This document shows positions 32,265 through 42,274 of a stretch of 64,000 bases of DNA, piece by piece. This stretch comes from Terricaulis sp. Its GTDB lineage: Bacteria > Pseudomonadota > Alphaproteobacteria > Caulobacterales > Aquidulcibacteraceae. The position numbers and the translations under genes were made by a program. The stretch spans positions 558,001-622,000 of the forward strand of contig JANPZV010000005.1 of the NCBI GenBank assembly GCA_024707365.1, written 5' to 3'. The notes under the pieces are model-generated. The model was not told the origin of the DNA, did no database searches, and worked only from the letters and a program-made list of their open reading frames with translations. Every line of letters begins with the position of its first letter. Position 1 is the first letter of the stretch.

Positions 32265-33972
32265 ATGTCCGATACCGCAAGCGGGCCCAGCGCGCCCGAT
32301 GTCTCGCCCGGCAAATTGCGCCAGGTGGTGGCCGCCTCGGCGGCGGGCACGGTGTTCGAGTGGTACGACTTTTTTGTCTATGGGGCGCTGGCCTCGGTGA
32401 TGGCGCCGCTGTTCTTCGCGGGGCTGCCGGATGCGCAGGCGTTCGTGTTCACGCTGCTGACGTTTGCGGTGGGCTTTATCGTGCGCCCGCTGGGGGCGCT
32501 CGTGTTCGGCAAGATCGGCGATTCCGTCGGCCGCAAACACGCCTTCCTGGTCACGATTCTGATCATGGGCGTGGCGACGTTCTCCATCGGGCTTTTGCCG
32601 ACGGCGGCGCAGATCGGCATTTGGGCGCCGATCCTTTTGGTGCTGATGCGGGTGCTGCAAGGCTTTGCGCTGGGCGGCGAATATGGCGGGGCGGCGATCT
32701 ATGTGGCCGAGCACGCGCGCCCGAACCGGCGCGGCGCCTCAACCGGATGGATTCAAGCCACGGCCTCGGTTGGCCTGATCGGCGCGCTTGGGGTTGTGCT
32801 GGGCACGCGCGCGGCGCTGGGCGAGGAGGCGTTCCGCGACTGGGGCTGGCGGATACCGTTCCTGGTTTCGATCGGCCTGCTTGCGGTTTCGGTGTGGATT
32901 CGCATGCGGCTGGAAGAGAGCCCAGCGTTTCAGAAGCTGAAAGCGGAGGGCAAAGTCTCCAAGCGCGCCTATGCCGAAAGCTTCGGCGAATGGCGCAATT
33001 TGCGCATCGTGCTGCTGGCCCTCTTCGGCGTGATGATGGCGCAGGGCGTGGTTTGGTACACCGCGCACTTTTATTCGCAATTTTATCTTGAGCGCATTCT
33101 CAAGATCGATAGCCAGAGCGTGAACCTGATCATGATCACGGTGGTGATCATCTCGGCGCCGCTTTATCTTTTTCTTTGCGCGGCTTTCCGATTCAATCGG
33201 GCGCAAGCCGGTGATGCTGTTTGGCATGCTGCTGATGCTGGCGCTTTATTTTCCCGGCTTTCATTTTATCACCCAGGCCGGCAATCCTGAGCTGGCGCGC
33301 GCTTCTGAGCAAACGCCTGTCTCGGTGATCGCCGATCCGGCCGATTGCACCTTCCAGCTCGATCTCACCGGCGGCGCGCAGCAATTTTCCACCTCATGCG
33401 ACATCGCCAAAGGCGCGCTCTCCAACGCCGGCGTTGCTTACGACACCCTGCCCGGCGCGCCGGGCGCGCTGGCCGTCATTCGCTTTGGCGATAATATCGA
33501 GCTGCAAAGCGTGAGCGCTGTGGGCCAATCGCTTTCGGAAGTGCGCGCCACGCGCGCGGGGTTTGAGCGGCAATTGCGCGAAACGCTGACGCAAGCGGGC
33601 TACCCAAGCGCAGCGCCGGGGCCAATGCAGAATTGGAGCGTGGGCGAGATCACCCGCGTGTTCAGCGAGAAATGGGGCGTTGTGCTGATGATGGCGCTGT
33701 TCATCGTCGCGGCCACGGCGCTTTACGGGCCGCAGGCGGCGGCGCTGGTGGAGCTGTTTCCCACGCGCATCCGCTATACGGCGATGAGTCTCCCCTATCA
33801 TGTCGGCACCGGCTGGTTTGGCGGGCTGCTGCCGGCGACGGTGTTCGCCATCAACACCGCGACAGGCTCTATTTATATGGGCCTCTGGTTCCCCGCGATC
33901 ATCACCGCGATCGCGGCTTTGGTGACGTTCCTGTTCTGGCCGGAAACGAAGGATCGGGACATTCATGCTTGA
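32265..33972 (+). CDS. MFS transporter of the MHS (metabolite:H+ symporter) family, frameshifted, with a large insert
   Basis: Twelve-helix inner-membrane symporter of the proline/betaine, citrate or shikimate type. It has AAGTVFEWYDFFVYGALAS, RPLGALVFGKIGDSVGRK and RVLQGFALGGEYGGAAIYVA. GG at 33182-33183 should be one G, giving LSDSIGRKPVMLFGM and 568 residues. Between helices of the second half lies a roughly 120-residue polar insert (33280-33640) with two Cys (ADCTF and STSCD) that should face the periplasm. The substrate is not predictable. Confidence 0.88.
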
Positions 33973-34081
33973 GCGGGGTTCGGGATACGGTGTTCGGGAT
34001 TCTGGGCGCTCCCGGACCCCGAGCCCCCCGAAAACCGAACCCCGATCTTTGGTAATTCACGAATTCACCAGCTTTCTGAAC

Positions 34082-34100
34082 GCGCCCTTAAGGGGCGCGC
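34082..34100. terminator. GC hairpin after the MHS transporter
   Basis: CGCGCCC and GGGCGCG pair around TTAAG, about 110 bases after the transporter stop. There is no T run, so terminator function is uncertain. Confidence 0.35.
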
Positions 34101-34115
34101 GGCTATGGTTCATGC

Positions 34116-34355
34116 GTGACGGCGATCCCCCACGCCGCCGAGGCTCTGACCAGCGCCTCAGGCCGCTTCGAGCACTCTAGCGCCCGCTTGCTCGAGGCGG
34201 CCTCCGGCGCGGACACCGCCGCCATGGCCGACGCGCTGACGGACATGTCCGCCGCGAAGGCGCAGTTTAAAGCCGCGCTCGCGGTGATCCGTTTTTCCAA
34301 CGAGATGTGGGACGCGCTGATGGATATCGCGCGCGATCGGCGCTGCGGCTGCTAA
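34116..34355 (+). CDS. Small helical protein resembling a flagellar rod/hook C-terminal segment
   Basis: 79 residues from GTG 34116. The end (MSAAKAQFKAALAVIRFSNE followed by MWDALMDI) resembles the C-terminal helix of FlgC/FlgE-like axial proteins, in which a residue run of the form A..AF.A...VI....EM...LLDI is typical. Stand-alone proteins of this sort occur in alphaproteobacteria and are often labelled flagellar without proof. No other flagellar gene lies nearby. The tail RRCGC is Cys-rich. Its stop overlaps the opposing gene stop (CTAA). Confidence 0.55.
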   Translation: MTAIPHAAEALTSASGRFEHSSARLLEAASGADTAAMADALTDMSAAKAQFKAALAVIRFSNEMWDALMDIARDRRCGC

Positions 34356-35168
34356 TCCCGGTAAGTGGAATTGGCCACCGCCAAGGCGGCGCGCTGCATG
34401 GCGCGGAACAGGTTTTCCGATCCGGTTTCATAGCGCGCGCAATTCGGGCGGCACGATCACGTCATTCCATGATCCGTTCGCGCCGAACGCCCAGCCGTGC
34501 ACGCTGGCGATCAGCAGCCGGCGCGCGGCGGGCTCCAGCATGGTGAGATCGAGAAAATCCAGGCCCGGATAAGGCGGCGCCGCATCATCGAAGGCGGCCG
34601 AGCCGTTGTTGAACACGTCGGCGAAATGCGCCGCGCCGGGCAGTTCCCAGGCAAGCCCCGCAAGCTCCAACAGGCCCGAGCGCACCGGCGCGGTGGCCGC
34701 CGCAACCCCGCGCACAGCTTCCTTATCGAGCGTGTCGGTTTCGCCGAGCATGAGATAGGCGCCAAGCCACACGCGCTGCTGCGGATCATCGCGATCGCCA
34801 GTGCGATCGTGGCCCTCCCAAAGCTCGGAACGCTCGGCATAGACCGCCTCGATCAGCCAGCGCGGGCCGCCGCCAACAAGGCCGACTGTCATGCGTTCCG
34901 ATTGCGGGCGCTCCCCTTCATGTTGCTGCATCGGCGCGGCGTGCAGGCGCAGCCCGCGGCAGCCGAGCGCGCCGAGCTTGGCGAACCAGGCGTTCGGATC
35001 GGGCGCGACCGGCTTGTAGCCGCCCGCCCCATCGGGGATCAGGAAGATGATCTCCTTATAAAAGCGCAGCAGATCGGAACGGGGCCAGAACGAGGAAACA
35101 TCGCGGCCCGCCAGAGCGGCGTTGCCGATGGTGACGAGCGCGATCGAACGAAGAATAGCGGTTTGCAT
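34352..35168 (-). CDS. Hypothetical protein, frameshifted near the end
   Basis: 271 residues once a one-base error in the CGCGCGC stretch at about 34431-34440 is repaired. As written it stops at 34428, but the other frame continues YETGSENLFRAMQRAALAVA to a stop at 34352. ATG 35168 opens MQTAILRSIALVTIGNAALA. The protein is rich in Trp/Gly and has GLVGGGPRWLIEAVY, LGAYLMLGETDTL and VHGWAFGANGSWNDV blocks. I recognise no family. It is convergent with the small ORF and divergent from terC. Confidence 0.7.
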
Positions 35169-35263
35169 GACGGGCCTTGGTATCAGAGCGCGCGGCTGGA
35201 GCGCCACCCTTCCCGGCGGCGGGGGTTATCGCTTAGATGGGCGCTTCGCCGAGGGATTCTCAC

Positions 35264-36079
35264 ATGGACGCTATTCTACCATTGCTCTCCAGCCCTGCTG
35301 CATGGGCGGCGCTGGTGACCTTGATCGTGATGGAGGTCGTGCTCGGCATAGACAATCTCATCTTCATTTCGATCCTCACCAACAAATTGCCTGAGCATCA
35401 GCGCGCGCGGGCGCGGCGTATCGGCATCGGGCTGGCGCTGGTGATGCGGCTTGTGCTGCTGGGCACGATCGCGTTCATCGTCGCGCTGACGACGCCGATC
35501 ATCGATTTTGGCTTCCAAGGCGCGCCCGACAGCCACGGCAATCCGAGCTTCGACACCGCCTTCTCCTGGCGCGACATCATCCTGATCGCGGGCGGGCTAT
35601 TCCTGATGTGGAAGGCGACCAAGGAAATTCACCACGCGGTCGATCCCGCGCCAACCGACGACCTGCTGAACAAACAAGCGCCGATCGCGCTGAATTTCGG
35701 ATCGGCGATCTTTCAGATCATCCTGCTTGATCTCGTGTTCTCGATCGACTCGATCCTTACGGCGGTGGGCATGACCGAGCATGTGCCGATCATGGTGACG
35801 GCGGTGATCGTGGCGGTGACGGTGATGTTGCTGGCGGCCGATCCGGTGGCGAATTTCATTCACAACAACCCCACCGTGGTGATGCTGGCGCTGGGCTTTT
35901 TGCTGATGATCGGCACGGTGCTGATCGCGGAAGGCTTTGGCGTGCATGTGCCGAAAGGCTATATCTATGCGGCGATGGCGTTCTCGGCGCTGGTTGAGGG
36001 GCTGAACATGGCCTCGCGCAACGCGCAAAAAAGAAAGCTGGCGCAAACTGCGCAACAGCCGCCGCCGGCGGCGCATTAG
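35264..36079 (+). CDS. TerC family integral membrane protein
   Basis: A 271-residue protein with seven or more helices. It has [19 protein letters not shown] near the start and [17 protein letters not shown] in the second half, the paired Asp-containing motifs of TerC. Relatives export manganese or aid metalation of secreted proteins; tellurite resistance is the historical label. ATG 35264 is chosen over 35237. The leader was checked for the manganese yybP-ykoY element and none was convincing. A lipoprotein gene follows nine bases later. Confidence 0.9.
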   Translation: MDAILPLLSSPAAWAALVTLIVMEVVLGIDNLIFISILTNKLPEHQRARARRIGIGLALVMRLVLLGTIAFIVALTTPIIDFGFQGAPDSHGNPSFDTAFSWRDIILIAGGLFLMWKATKEIHHAVDPAPTDDLLNKQAPIALNFGSAIFQIILLDLVFSIDSILTAVGMTEHVPIMVTAVIVAVTVMLLAADPVANFIHNNPTVVMLALGFLLMIGTVLIAEGFGVHVPKGYIYAAMAFSALVEGLNMASRNAQKRKLAQTAQQPPPAAH

Positions 36080-36087
36080 GGGAACGC

Positions 36088-36624
36088 ATGCGCTTTGCTG
36101 TTTTGATCGCTTTCGCGGGCGTTCTCGCCGCATGCGCGGCGCCAGGCCCGCGCCCGGTGGTGACGAGCGCGACGCTGGCGGCGGCCGACGCCTCCACCTC
36201 TCTGCTGGTGGGCGCGCAGCTGACGCGCGACATATCCACCACGCCCGCGCGCGAGGGCACGGACCCGGTGGTGACGCTGATTTTACGCCACGCCGATGGC
36301 CGGGCGCTCAGCTTCCAGCAAGCCAACCACGCCCAGCATGACCTCATGGCCCAGGCGCCGGGCGGGCCGCTGGCGCAGATCATGGGATTGTTTGGCGAAG
36401 AGAGCCCCACGCTTTATCATGCGCTGCCCGATCAAGCCGCGCCGTTTATCTGCGGGCCAGAGGGGCCGGCGGCGCTGGGGGTGCTGGAAGGCGAAGCGGG
36501 CGCGGTGCAGATCGTGGGGCTAAAGCAACCGATTCAATTTGAGACGCGGCCCGATGGGCGGGAGGAAGCCCTGCCCTTCAGCCCCGATCAAGTGTGTGCG
36601 CGGCTGCGCTTCACCGCTGGATAA
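36088..36624 (+). CDS. Predicted lipoprotein of unknown function
   Basis: 178 residues with a lipoprotein signal (hydrophobic stretch, LAAC lipobox, Cys at 16). The mature part has THR/Ala-rich segments, GTDPVVTLILRHADGRALSF and PFICGPEGPAALG. No family is recognised. Its short distance from terC (nine bases) suggests one transcript, which hints at an envelope or metal role. This link is inference. Confidence 0.7.
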   Translation: MRFAVLIAFAGVLAACAAPGPRPVVTSATLAAADASTSLLVGAQLTRDISTTPAREGTDPVVTLILRHADGRALSFQQANHAQHDLMAQAPGGPLAQIMGLFGEESPTLYHALPDQAAPFICGPEGPAALGVLEGEAGAVQIVGLKQPIQFETRPDGREEALPFSPDQVCARLRFTAG

Positions 36625-36654
36625 ACCCATGCCCCTCGCAGGACTGGCGCGCGC

Positions 36655-36676
36655 GCCCCGCAACCCGTTGCGGGGC
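36655..36676 (+). promoter_or_regulatory. Perfect ten-base stem just upstream of the MATE start
   Basis: GCCCCGCAAC (36655-36664) pairs with GTTGCGGGGC (36667-36676). The only purine-rich candidate ribosome site for ATG 36682 is inside the stem, so it could limit translation. A 17-codon open frame from 36629 ends in TGATG over this start codon. Confidence 0.45.
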
Positions 36677-36681
36677 CGCTG

Positions 36682-38028
36682 ATGCGCGAGCTCACCAAGG
36701 GCCCGATCCTGGGCCATGTGCTGTCGATGGCGCTGTTCATCGGCATCAGCCAGCTTTTCCAGACGCTTTATTTTCTTGTCGATCTCTATTTCGTCTCGCG
36801 GCTGGGCAGCGCGGCGGTGGCGGGGGTGAGCGCGGCGGGCAATGTGTTCTTCGTGGCGCTGGCCGCTTCGCAGATGATTTCGATCGGCGTGCTGGCGCTG
36901 GTGGCGCAAGCGATGGGCCGCAAGGACGACGCAAACGCCAATTTGTTTTCCGATCAGGCGCTGCTGATGGGGGTGATCGCCGGCGCCGGCATGCTTGCGC
37001 TCGGCTTTGGCTTTGGCGGGCTTTGGGTCGATGCGTTGACGGCGGATGCGGAAAGCGCGGCTGAGGCGCGGGCGTTTCTCTACGGCTATCTGCCCTCGCT
37101 CGCGCTTTTGTTTCCGACCATGGCGCTGCTCTCGAGCCTGCGCGCCGCGGGCGTGGTGCAGCCGACGATGATTTTGCAAACCGGCACGGTGCTGCTCAAC
37201 GTGGCGCTGGCGCCGGTGCTGATCGTGGGCTGGGGCACGGGCGCGCCGCTGGGCGCGTTTGGCGCGGGGCTGGCAAGCTCGATCGCATCGGCTGTTGGAT
37301 TTGTTGCGCTGGTGGTGATGTATCCGCGCGTGCAATCGGCGCTGCGCGTGCACTGGGCGGCGCTGAAGCCGCGCTGGGATGCGTGGCGGCGCATCGCCTT
37401 TATCGGCTTTTCCACATCGCTTGAATTCCTGATGATGTTCGTGGTGTTCGCGGTGATCTATTGGGTGATCCGCGATTTTGGCGCGGAGGCGCAGGCCGGC
37501 TTCGGCATTGGCGGGCGCATCATGCAATCGATCTTTCTGCCGGCGATGGCGGTGGCGTTCGCCGCCGCGCCGATCGCCGGCCAGAATTTCGGCGCCGGCC
37601 AGCATGACCGCGTGCGCGAGACGTTCAAGGCCGCCGCGCTGCTTGGCGCCGGCATCATGGCCGTGCTCACAATCCTTTGCCATATCGCGCCCGAGGCGAT
37701 GGGCCGGCCTTTCACGGACGACCCCGCAGTGCTCGCTGTGGCGGGCGAATATCTCAAGATCACCTCGTGGAATTTTGTCGCCGCGGGGCTGGTGATGACG
37801 TGCGCCAGCTTCTTCCAAGCCATGGGCGACACCCGCCCCTCCCTTTTCGCCAGCGTGGTGCGCATGCTGATATTTTGCGGGCCGGCGCTTTGGCTCTCAA
37901 GCCAGGATTGGATGCGGCTTGAGCATGTGTGGCTGCTCTCTGTGGGCTCGATTACGTTGCAATGCCTCTTGAGCCTTTGGCTTTTGCTTGCCACCTTCAA
38001 GCGGAAGCTGAAGCCGAAGGGGACGTGA
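36682..38028 (+). CDS. MATE family efflux transporter
   Basis: A cation-coupled multidrug exporter of the inner membrane. The 448-residue protein has twelve helices, opening GPILGHVLSMALFIGISQLF and LVDLYFVSRLGSAAVAGV, with the second-half repeat QSIFLPAMAVAFAAAPIAGQ. ATG 36682 is accepted, although a start at 36629 with one more frameshift cannot be excluded. A regulator-like gene follows two bases downstream. Confidence 0.92.
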   Translation: MRELTKGPILGHVLSMALFIGISQLFQTLYFLVDLYFVSRLGSAAVAGVSAAGNVFFVALAASQMISIGVLALVAQAMGRKDDANANLFSDQALLMGVIAGAGMLALGFGFGGLWVDALTADAESAAEARAFLYGYLPSLALLFPTMALLSSLRAAGVVQPTMILQTGTVLLNVALAPVLIVGWGTGAPLGAFGAGLASSIASAVGFVALVVMYPRVQSALRVHWAALKPRWDAWRRIAFIGFSTSLEFLMMFVVFAVIYWVIRDFGAEAQAGFGIGGRIMQSIFLPAMAVAFAAAPIAGQNFGAGQHDRVRETFKAAALLGAGIMAVLTILCHIAPEAMGRPFTDDPAVLAVAGEYLKITSWNFVAAGLVMTCASFFQAMGDTRPSLFASVVRMLIFCGPALWLSSQDWMRLEHVWLLSVGSITLQCLLSLWLLLATFKRKLKPKGT

Positions 38029-38029
38029 A

Positions 38030-38329
38030 ATGGAGCTAACTGGCCCGCTTTGCCGCGCGGCGCGCGCGCTGGTGCAATGGCCCCGCCGCAGGCTGGCCGA
38101 AGCGTGCGGCGTCACCAAAACCGCGATCCGCGATTTTGAGAGCGCCAATGTCGATCCCGGCCCGCAGGTGCGCGCCCAGCTCAAGCAATTGCTGGAGCAA
38201 GGCGGGGCGATGTTCCTGCCGGAAGACAGCATGGGCGCGGGCGTGCGCCTCAGGCACACGCAAAAAGACGTCCGCGCGCTGGCGCGGCTCGAAGGCGAAG
38301 GCGGGCCTGTGGGCGAGGATAACGTCTAG
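38030..38329 (+). CDS. XRE-like helix-turn-helix protein
   Basis: 99 residues. The segment ARALVQWPRRRLAEACGVTK plus TAIRDFESANVDPGP forms an XRE-type helix-turn-helix: start helix, L...CGV turn, recognition helix and closing FE. The C-terminal part (MFLPED....GVRLR) is like the tail of small alphaproteobacterial XRE regulators. It begins two bases after the MATE stop, so it may regulate the exporter. Confidence 0.75.
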   Translation: MELTGPLCRAARALVQWPRRRLAEACGVTKTAIRDFESANVDPGPQVRAQLKQLLEQGGAMFLPEDSMGAGVRLRHTQKDVRALARLEGEGGPVGEDNV

Positions 38330-38332
38330 CGG

Positions 38333-38861
38333 CTAATGCCCTTCAAACGCGCAGAGCGCCTTAACCGGCACGCCGACGGCGCGGGAGCTTATCGGCGCCG
38401 CCAAGCTCCGGCAGATCGATCACGAAGCTCGCGCCGATCACTTGAGCGCCGAGGCTATGCACGAGTGAAACGGCCGCGAGCGCGGTGCCGCCGGTGGCGA
38501 TGAGATCATCGATGATCAGCACCTGCTCACCCGGCTTTGCCGCATCCTCATGCACCTCCATCACGTCCACGCCGTACTCAAGCGCGTATTCCTGGCCGCG
38601 CGTTTTCCACGGCAGCTTGCCCTTCTTGCGCACCGGCATGAAGCCGGTGGAGAGCTGATGCGCCACCGCGCCGCCAAGGATGAAGCCGCGCGCCTCGATC
38701 GCGGCCACCTTATCGATGCGCAATCCGGCGTAAGGCTGCACCAGCTCATCCACCGCGCGGCGGAAGGCGCGCGCATCGCCCAACAGCGTGGTGATGTCGC
38801 GGAACATGATGCCGGGCTTTGGGTGATCGGGGATGGTGCGGATGCTGTCGCGGATATTCAT
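38333..38861 (-). CDS. apt: Adenine phosphoribosyltransferase, frameshifted at the end
   Basis: Salvages adenine to AMP. The PRPP-binding loop [14 protein letters not shown] and the region [15 protein letters not shown] are intact. GGG on the plus strand at 38383-38385 should be GG; the tail then reads [19 protein letters not shown] and ends at 38333, giving 175 residues, the standard length. ATG 38861 ([18 protein letters not shown]) is preferred to 38912. Confidence 0.94.
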
Positions 38862-38941
38862 GCGCGCATCGTAGGCGTCGGGCGGGGGCGCACAAGCGCG
38901 AACACTTGCCAAAGGCGCGGCCGATTGTTTCCCTGCCCGCC

Positions 38942-39379
38942 ATGCAACATGACGCCGAACAATTGATCCAAGCCCTCAGCCTTGCGCCCCACCCCGAGGG
39001 CGGCTGGTACCGCGAAACTTGGCGCGCCGATGCGGCCCCCGGCGAACGCGCGATGGGCACGGCGATTTATTTTCTGCTGGAGGCCGGCCAGCAAAGCGCG
39101 TGGCATGTGGTGGATGCCGATGAGCTTTGGCTCTGGCATGCGGGATCGCCGCTGCGCTTGCGCATCGTTGAAGGCGATGATGCGCGCGAGATCGCGCTCG
39201 GCGCTGACGTTTTGGCCGGGCAGCATCCGCAAGCGCGTGTGCCGAAACATGCATGGCAAGCAACGATCGCGGATGATGGCTGGGCGCTGGTGAGCTGCGT
39301 TGTTGCGCCAGGATTTGAGTTTGCTGGGTTTCGGATGGCGGGGGCGGCGGAGCGTGAAAGGCTGGAAATGCTGTACTAG
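38942..39379 (+). CDS. Cupin protein of the DUF985 type
   Basis: A 145-residue beta-barrel protein opening [20 protein letters not shown], the signature of DUF985 cupins, with [20 protein letters not shown] and later [17 protein letters not shown]. Yeast and bacterial relatives bind sugars or metals weakly; the role is unknown. It stands alone, divergent from apt. Confidence 0.87.
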   Translation: MQHDAEQLIQALSLAPHPEGGWYRETWRADAAPGERAMGTAIYFLLEAGQQSAWHVVDADELWLWHAGSPLRLRIVEGDDAREIALGADVLAGQHPQARVPKHAWQATIADDGWALVSCVVAPGFEFAGFRMAGAAERERLEMLY

Positions 39380-39808
39380 TTAGTTTCGAGCAGCTCGGAT
39401 AATATCGTCGCGAACGCCAACGACATTGGTCACTAGGTCGCGAGCGCATTGGCTCACTCGGTCAGCACCACAGACTCCCGCCCAATTGCTGTAGAAATAG
39501 TCGAAACTTCCATCAAAATTGGCTAGCGTGATTACAAACGAATACGCTGTCATATTGTATCCGCGGTTGCTGTCTGCCGCGACCGTCACCATCGCGATAC
39601 GAATCCACGCTTCAGAATCTAGGTCCGTCAACGCAAGTAGCGGAGAACTAGCGATTTGCGATCGTAATTCGTATCCGAGCCTCCGACCGACCGGATCGTT
39701 GGCGGTGACCTCGACGTAGATATTCGGTCTTGCTTGCTGCGCCGAAGCATCCGCGGCACCAAACAGAACAAGCACCACTATAAGCAGAAGTCCGCCCCGC
39801 ATCCTCAT
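39380..39808 (-). CDS. Secreted hypothetical protein of low GC
   Basis: 142 residues with a clear signal peptide (LLLIVVLVLFGAADASAQQ). The mature part has NIYVEVTANDPVGRRLGYEL, a central strand pair and two Cys (GVCGADRVSQCARD) that could form a disulphide. No family is recognised. Base composition near 50% GC by eye is well below the neighbourhood, suggesting recent arrival. It is convergent with the cupin gene, stop next to stop. Confidence 0.65.
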   Translation of the reverse strand: MRMRGGLLLIVVLVLFGAADASAQQARPNIYVEVTANDPVGRRLGYELRSQIASSPLLALTDLDSEAWIRIAMVTVAADSNRGYNMTAYSFVITLANFDGSFDYFYSNWAGVCGADRVSQCARDLVTNVVGVRDDIIRAARN

Positions 39809-39859
39809 CGCCTCCCACCACCCAAGGTAGTTGACGTTTGTTGGTTCGTCGATTCCGAT

Positions 39860-42138
39860 TCACAAAAAACTATACGGATCCACGTCCACCTGCACGCGCA
39901 CCGCGCTGTGCAGCTTCACGCGGGCGACCCAGGCGGCCAGGAACGCGGAGATGTTCACGCCGGGATTGGCGCGGGCGAGGAAGCGGCGGCGGTGCATGCC
40001 GCGGATCACCGCGAGCGGCGCGGGCGCGGGGCCCCATAAGTCCAAACCTTCGGCGTTGGGCGCGGCGACGCCGAGCGCGTTGGCGGCTTGGTTGGCCAAA
40101 TCTTCGCTGGGCGCGGAGATGATCACGGCGCCAAGCCGGCCATAGGGCGGCATGCCGGCAGCTTCGCGTTCCAGCGCTTCGGCGTAGAGAAACGCATCGC
40201 GATCCTGCGCGGCGAGCGCTTGCATGATGGCTTCATCGGGCGCGTAGGTTTGAATAAACGCCCTGCCCTTCTTTTCGTGGCGGCCGGCGCGGCCGGCGAC
40301 TTGGGAGATGAGCTGGAAGGTGCGCTCCCCCGCGCGGAGATCGCCGCCGCGCAAACCCAAATCCGCATCGATCACGCCGACGAAGGTGAGGTTCGGGAAG
40401 TTGTGGCCTTTGGCGACGATTTGCGTGCCGATGAGGATATCGATCTCGTTCTGCTCCATACGGGCCACAAGCTCGCGCACGGCTTCGCCATTGGGCGTTG
40501 TGTCTGACGAGAAAATTTCGATGCGCGCATCAGGGAAGAAAAACCGCACCTCTTCTTCGATGCGCTCAACGCCGGGGCCGATGGAAACAAACGAATCCGG
40601 CGTTTGGCATTCGGGGCAAAATTCGGGTTTGGGAATCCAATGCCCGGTGAGGTGGCAGACAAGGCGGCCGGTATATTTGTGCTCCACCAGCCACGCATCG
40701 CTATCGGGCGATTTCATGCGGTGGCCGCAGGCGCGGCAGAGCGTGAGCGGGGCGTAGCCGCGGCGGTTCATATAGAAGAGCGATTGCTCCCCGCGCAGCA
40801 GGCCCTCGGCGGCGGCCTGGATCAGCTTCGGCGAAATCCAGCGGCCTTTATCGGGCGCATCGAGCTTCATATCCACCAGCGACACATCCGGCAGCTCGGC
40901 CGCGCCGTGGCGCATCGGCAGCTTGATGTGCGCATAGCGGCCCGCTTGCGCGTTGGTGAGCGTTTCGAGCGACGGCGTGGCGGAGGCGAGGATCACCGCG
41001 CAATCGCCCAGCTTGGCGCGGGCGACGGCGAGATCGCGCGCCTGATAGATCACGCCCTCCTCCTGCTTGTAGGAAGGATCGTGCTCCTCATCGATGATGA
41101 TGAGCTTCAAGTTCGGATACGGCAGGAAAAGCGCCGAGCGCGCGCCGACGATGAGGCGCGCGCGGCCTTCGGCGATTTCGCGGAAGGCGCGGCGGCGGGC
41201 TTTTTGCGGAATGGCCGAGTGCCATTCCACCGGCTGCACGCCAAAGCGTGCTTCAAAGCGGGCCATGGCCGCTTGCGTGAGCGCGATTTCGGGGATCAGC
41301 ACCAGCACTTGCGCATCGGGCGAGGCTTCGAGCGCCTCTGCGGCGGCTTCGAGATAGACCTCGGTTTTTCCAGAGCCCGTCACGCCATCGAGCAGCGAGA
41401 CATGAAAGCCGCCCTGGCGCACGAAGGCGCGCATTTCCTCAGCGGCGGCCATTTGCAGATCGGAGAGATCCTTGCCGCTGCGCGCAAGGTCCGGCTCTGG
41501 GAATGGCGGATCTTCGCTGATTTCCACTTTCTTAAGCGCGCCGCAATCGACGAGGCCTTTGACGACGGCGCTGGATACATCCGCGCGGCGCGCAAGCTCG
41601 GCAGCGCCGACTTGCTCTTTGGCAGCTTCTTCCAGCACGCGACGGCGGGCTTCGGTGATTTTCGGCGGCGCATCGCCGGTGGGCGCGAGCACGATGTAAG
41701 TGGGCGGCGGGAAGAGCGCGTCTGGTGAGCGCACGACCATGCGCAAGAGATCGCCGGGCGGGCGCACGAGGTAACGGCTGGCCCAATCGATGAAGCGGCG
41801 CGACATTTCCGGCACGGGGGCGCCGGGCAGCACCTCTTCGATGGCTTTGAGATTGGCGGCGGCGGGATTGTCCTTCGCCACCGCCCACACCACCCCGCGC
41901 ACCAGGCGCGGGCCGATCGGGCGATCACGTGCATGCCCGGCTCGACGCCAAGCGAGGACGGCGCGCGGTAATCGAACGGCTCGGGCAGCGGCAGCGGAAA
42001 CTGCACCGACACTTTATCTATAGTGTCGTGGCTGAACTCAGCCCCCTCCTCCGCCACGGAAAACAGCGGCCCGGCGGGCGCGGGCGCTTTGCGCAAGCGT
42101 TTTGCATCGAGCAAGCGGCGGCGGGCGGTGGGGTTCAT
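39860..42138 (-). CDS. priA: Primosomal protein N' (replication restart helicase PriA), frameshifted
   Basis: A superfamily 2 helicase that reloads the replisome. It has a 3'-end-binding domain (VSVQFPLPLPEPFDYRAP), Walker A GVTGSGKTEVYLEA, the DEEH box IIDEEHDPSYKQEEG, and helicase C motifs. GGG at 41919-41921 should be GGGG, giving VIAPIGPRLVRGVVWAV and 759 residues. The zinc-binding insert keeps CRACGH, CHLTG and CPEC but reads SPDS where many PriA proteins have CPxC, so only five of eight Cys remain. A lineage variant is possible. Confidence 0.93.
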
Positions 42139-42274
42139 AATGTGAATTTAGGGGCTGGCGGGATTCGGCGGAAGCCCGCTGTGGCGCCCGCAGATACTGA
42201 AGCGGGCTTAACTTTAGGAACTTGTAAGTTCTTAGCCAAGCCAGGGGCTTACTGGGCGCTTGCGAGATCGCCCG

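Noticed and set aside
35169..35263. Possible manganese (yybP-ykoY) riboswitch before the TerC gene
   Set aside because: The gap was read for the conserved stem and loop bases and they were not found.
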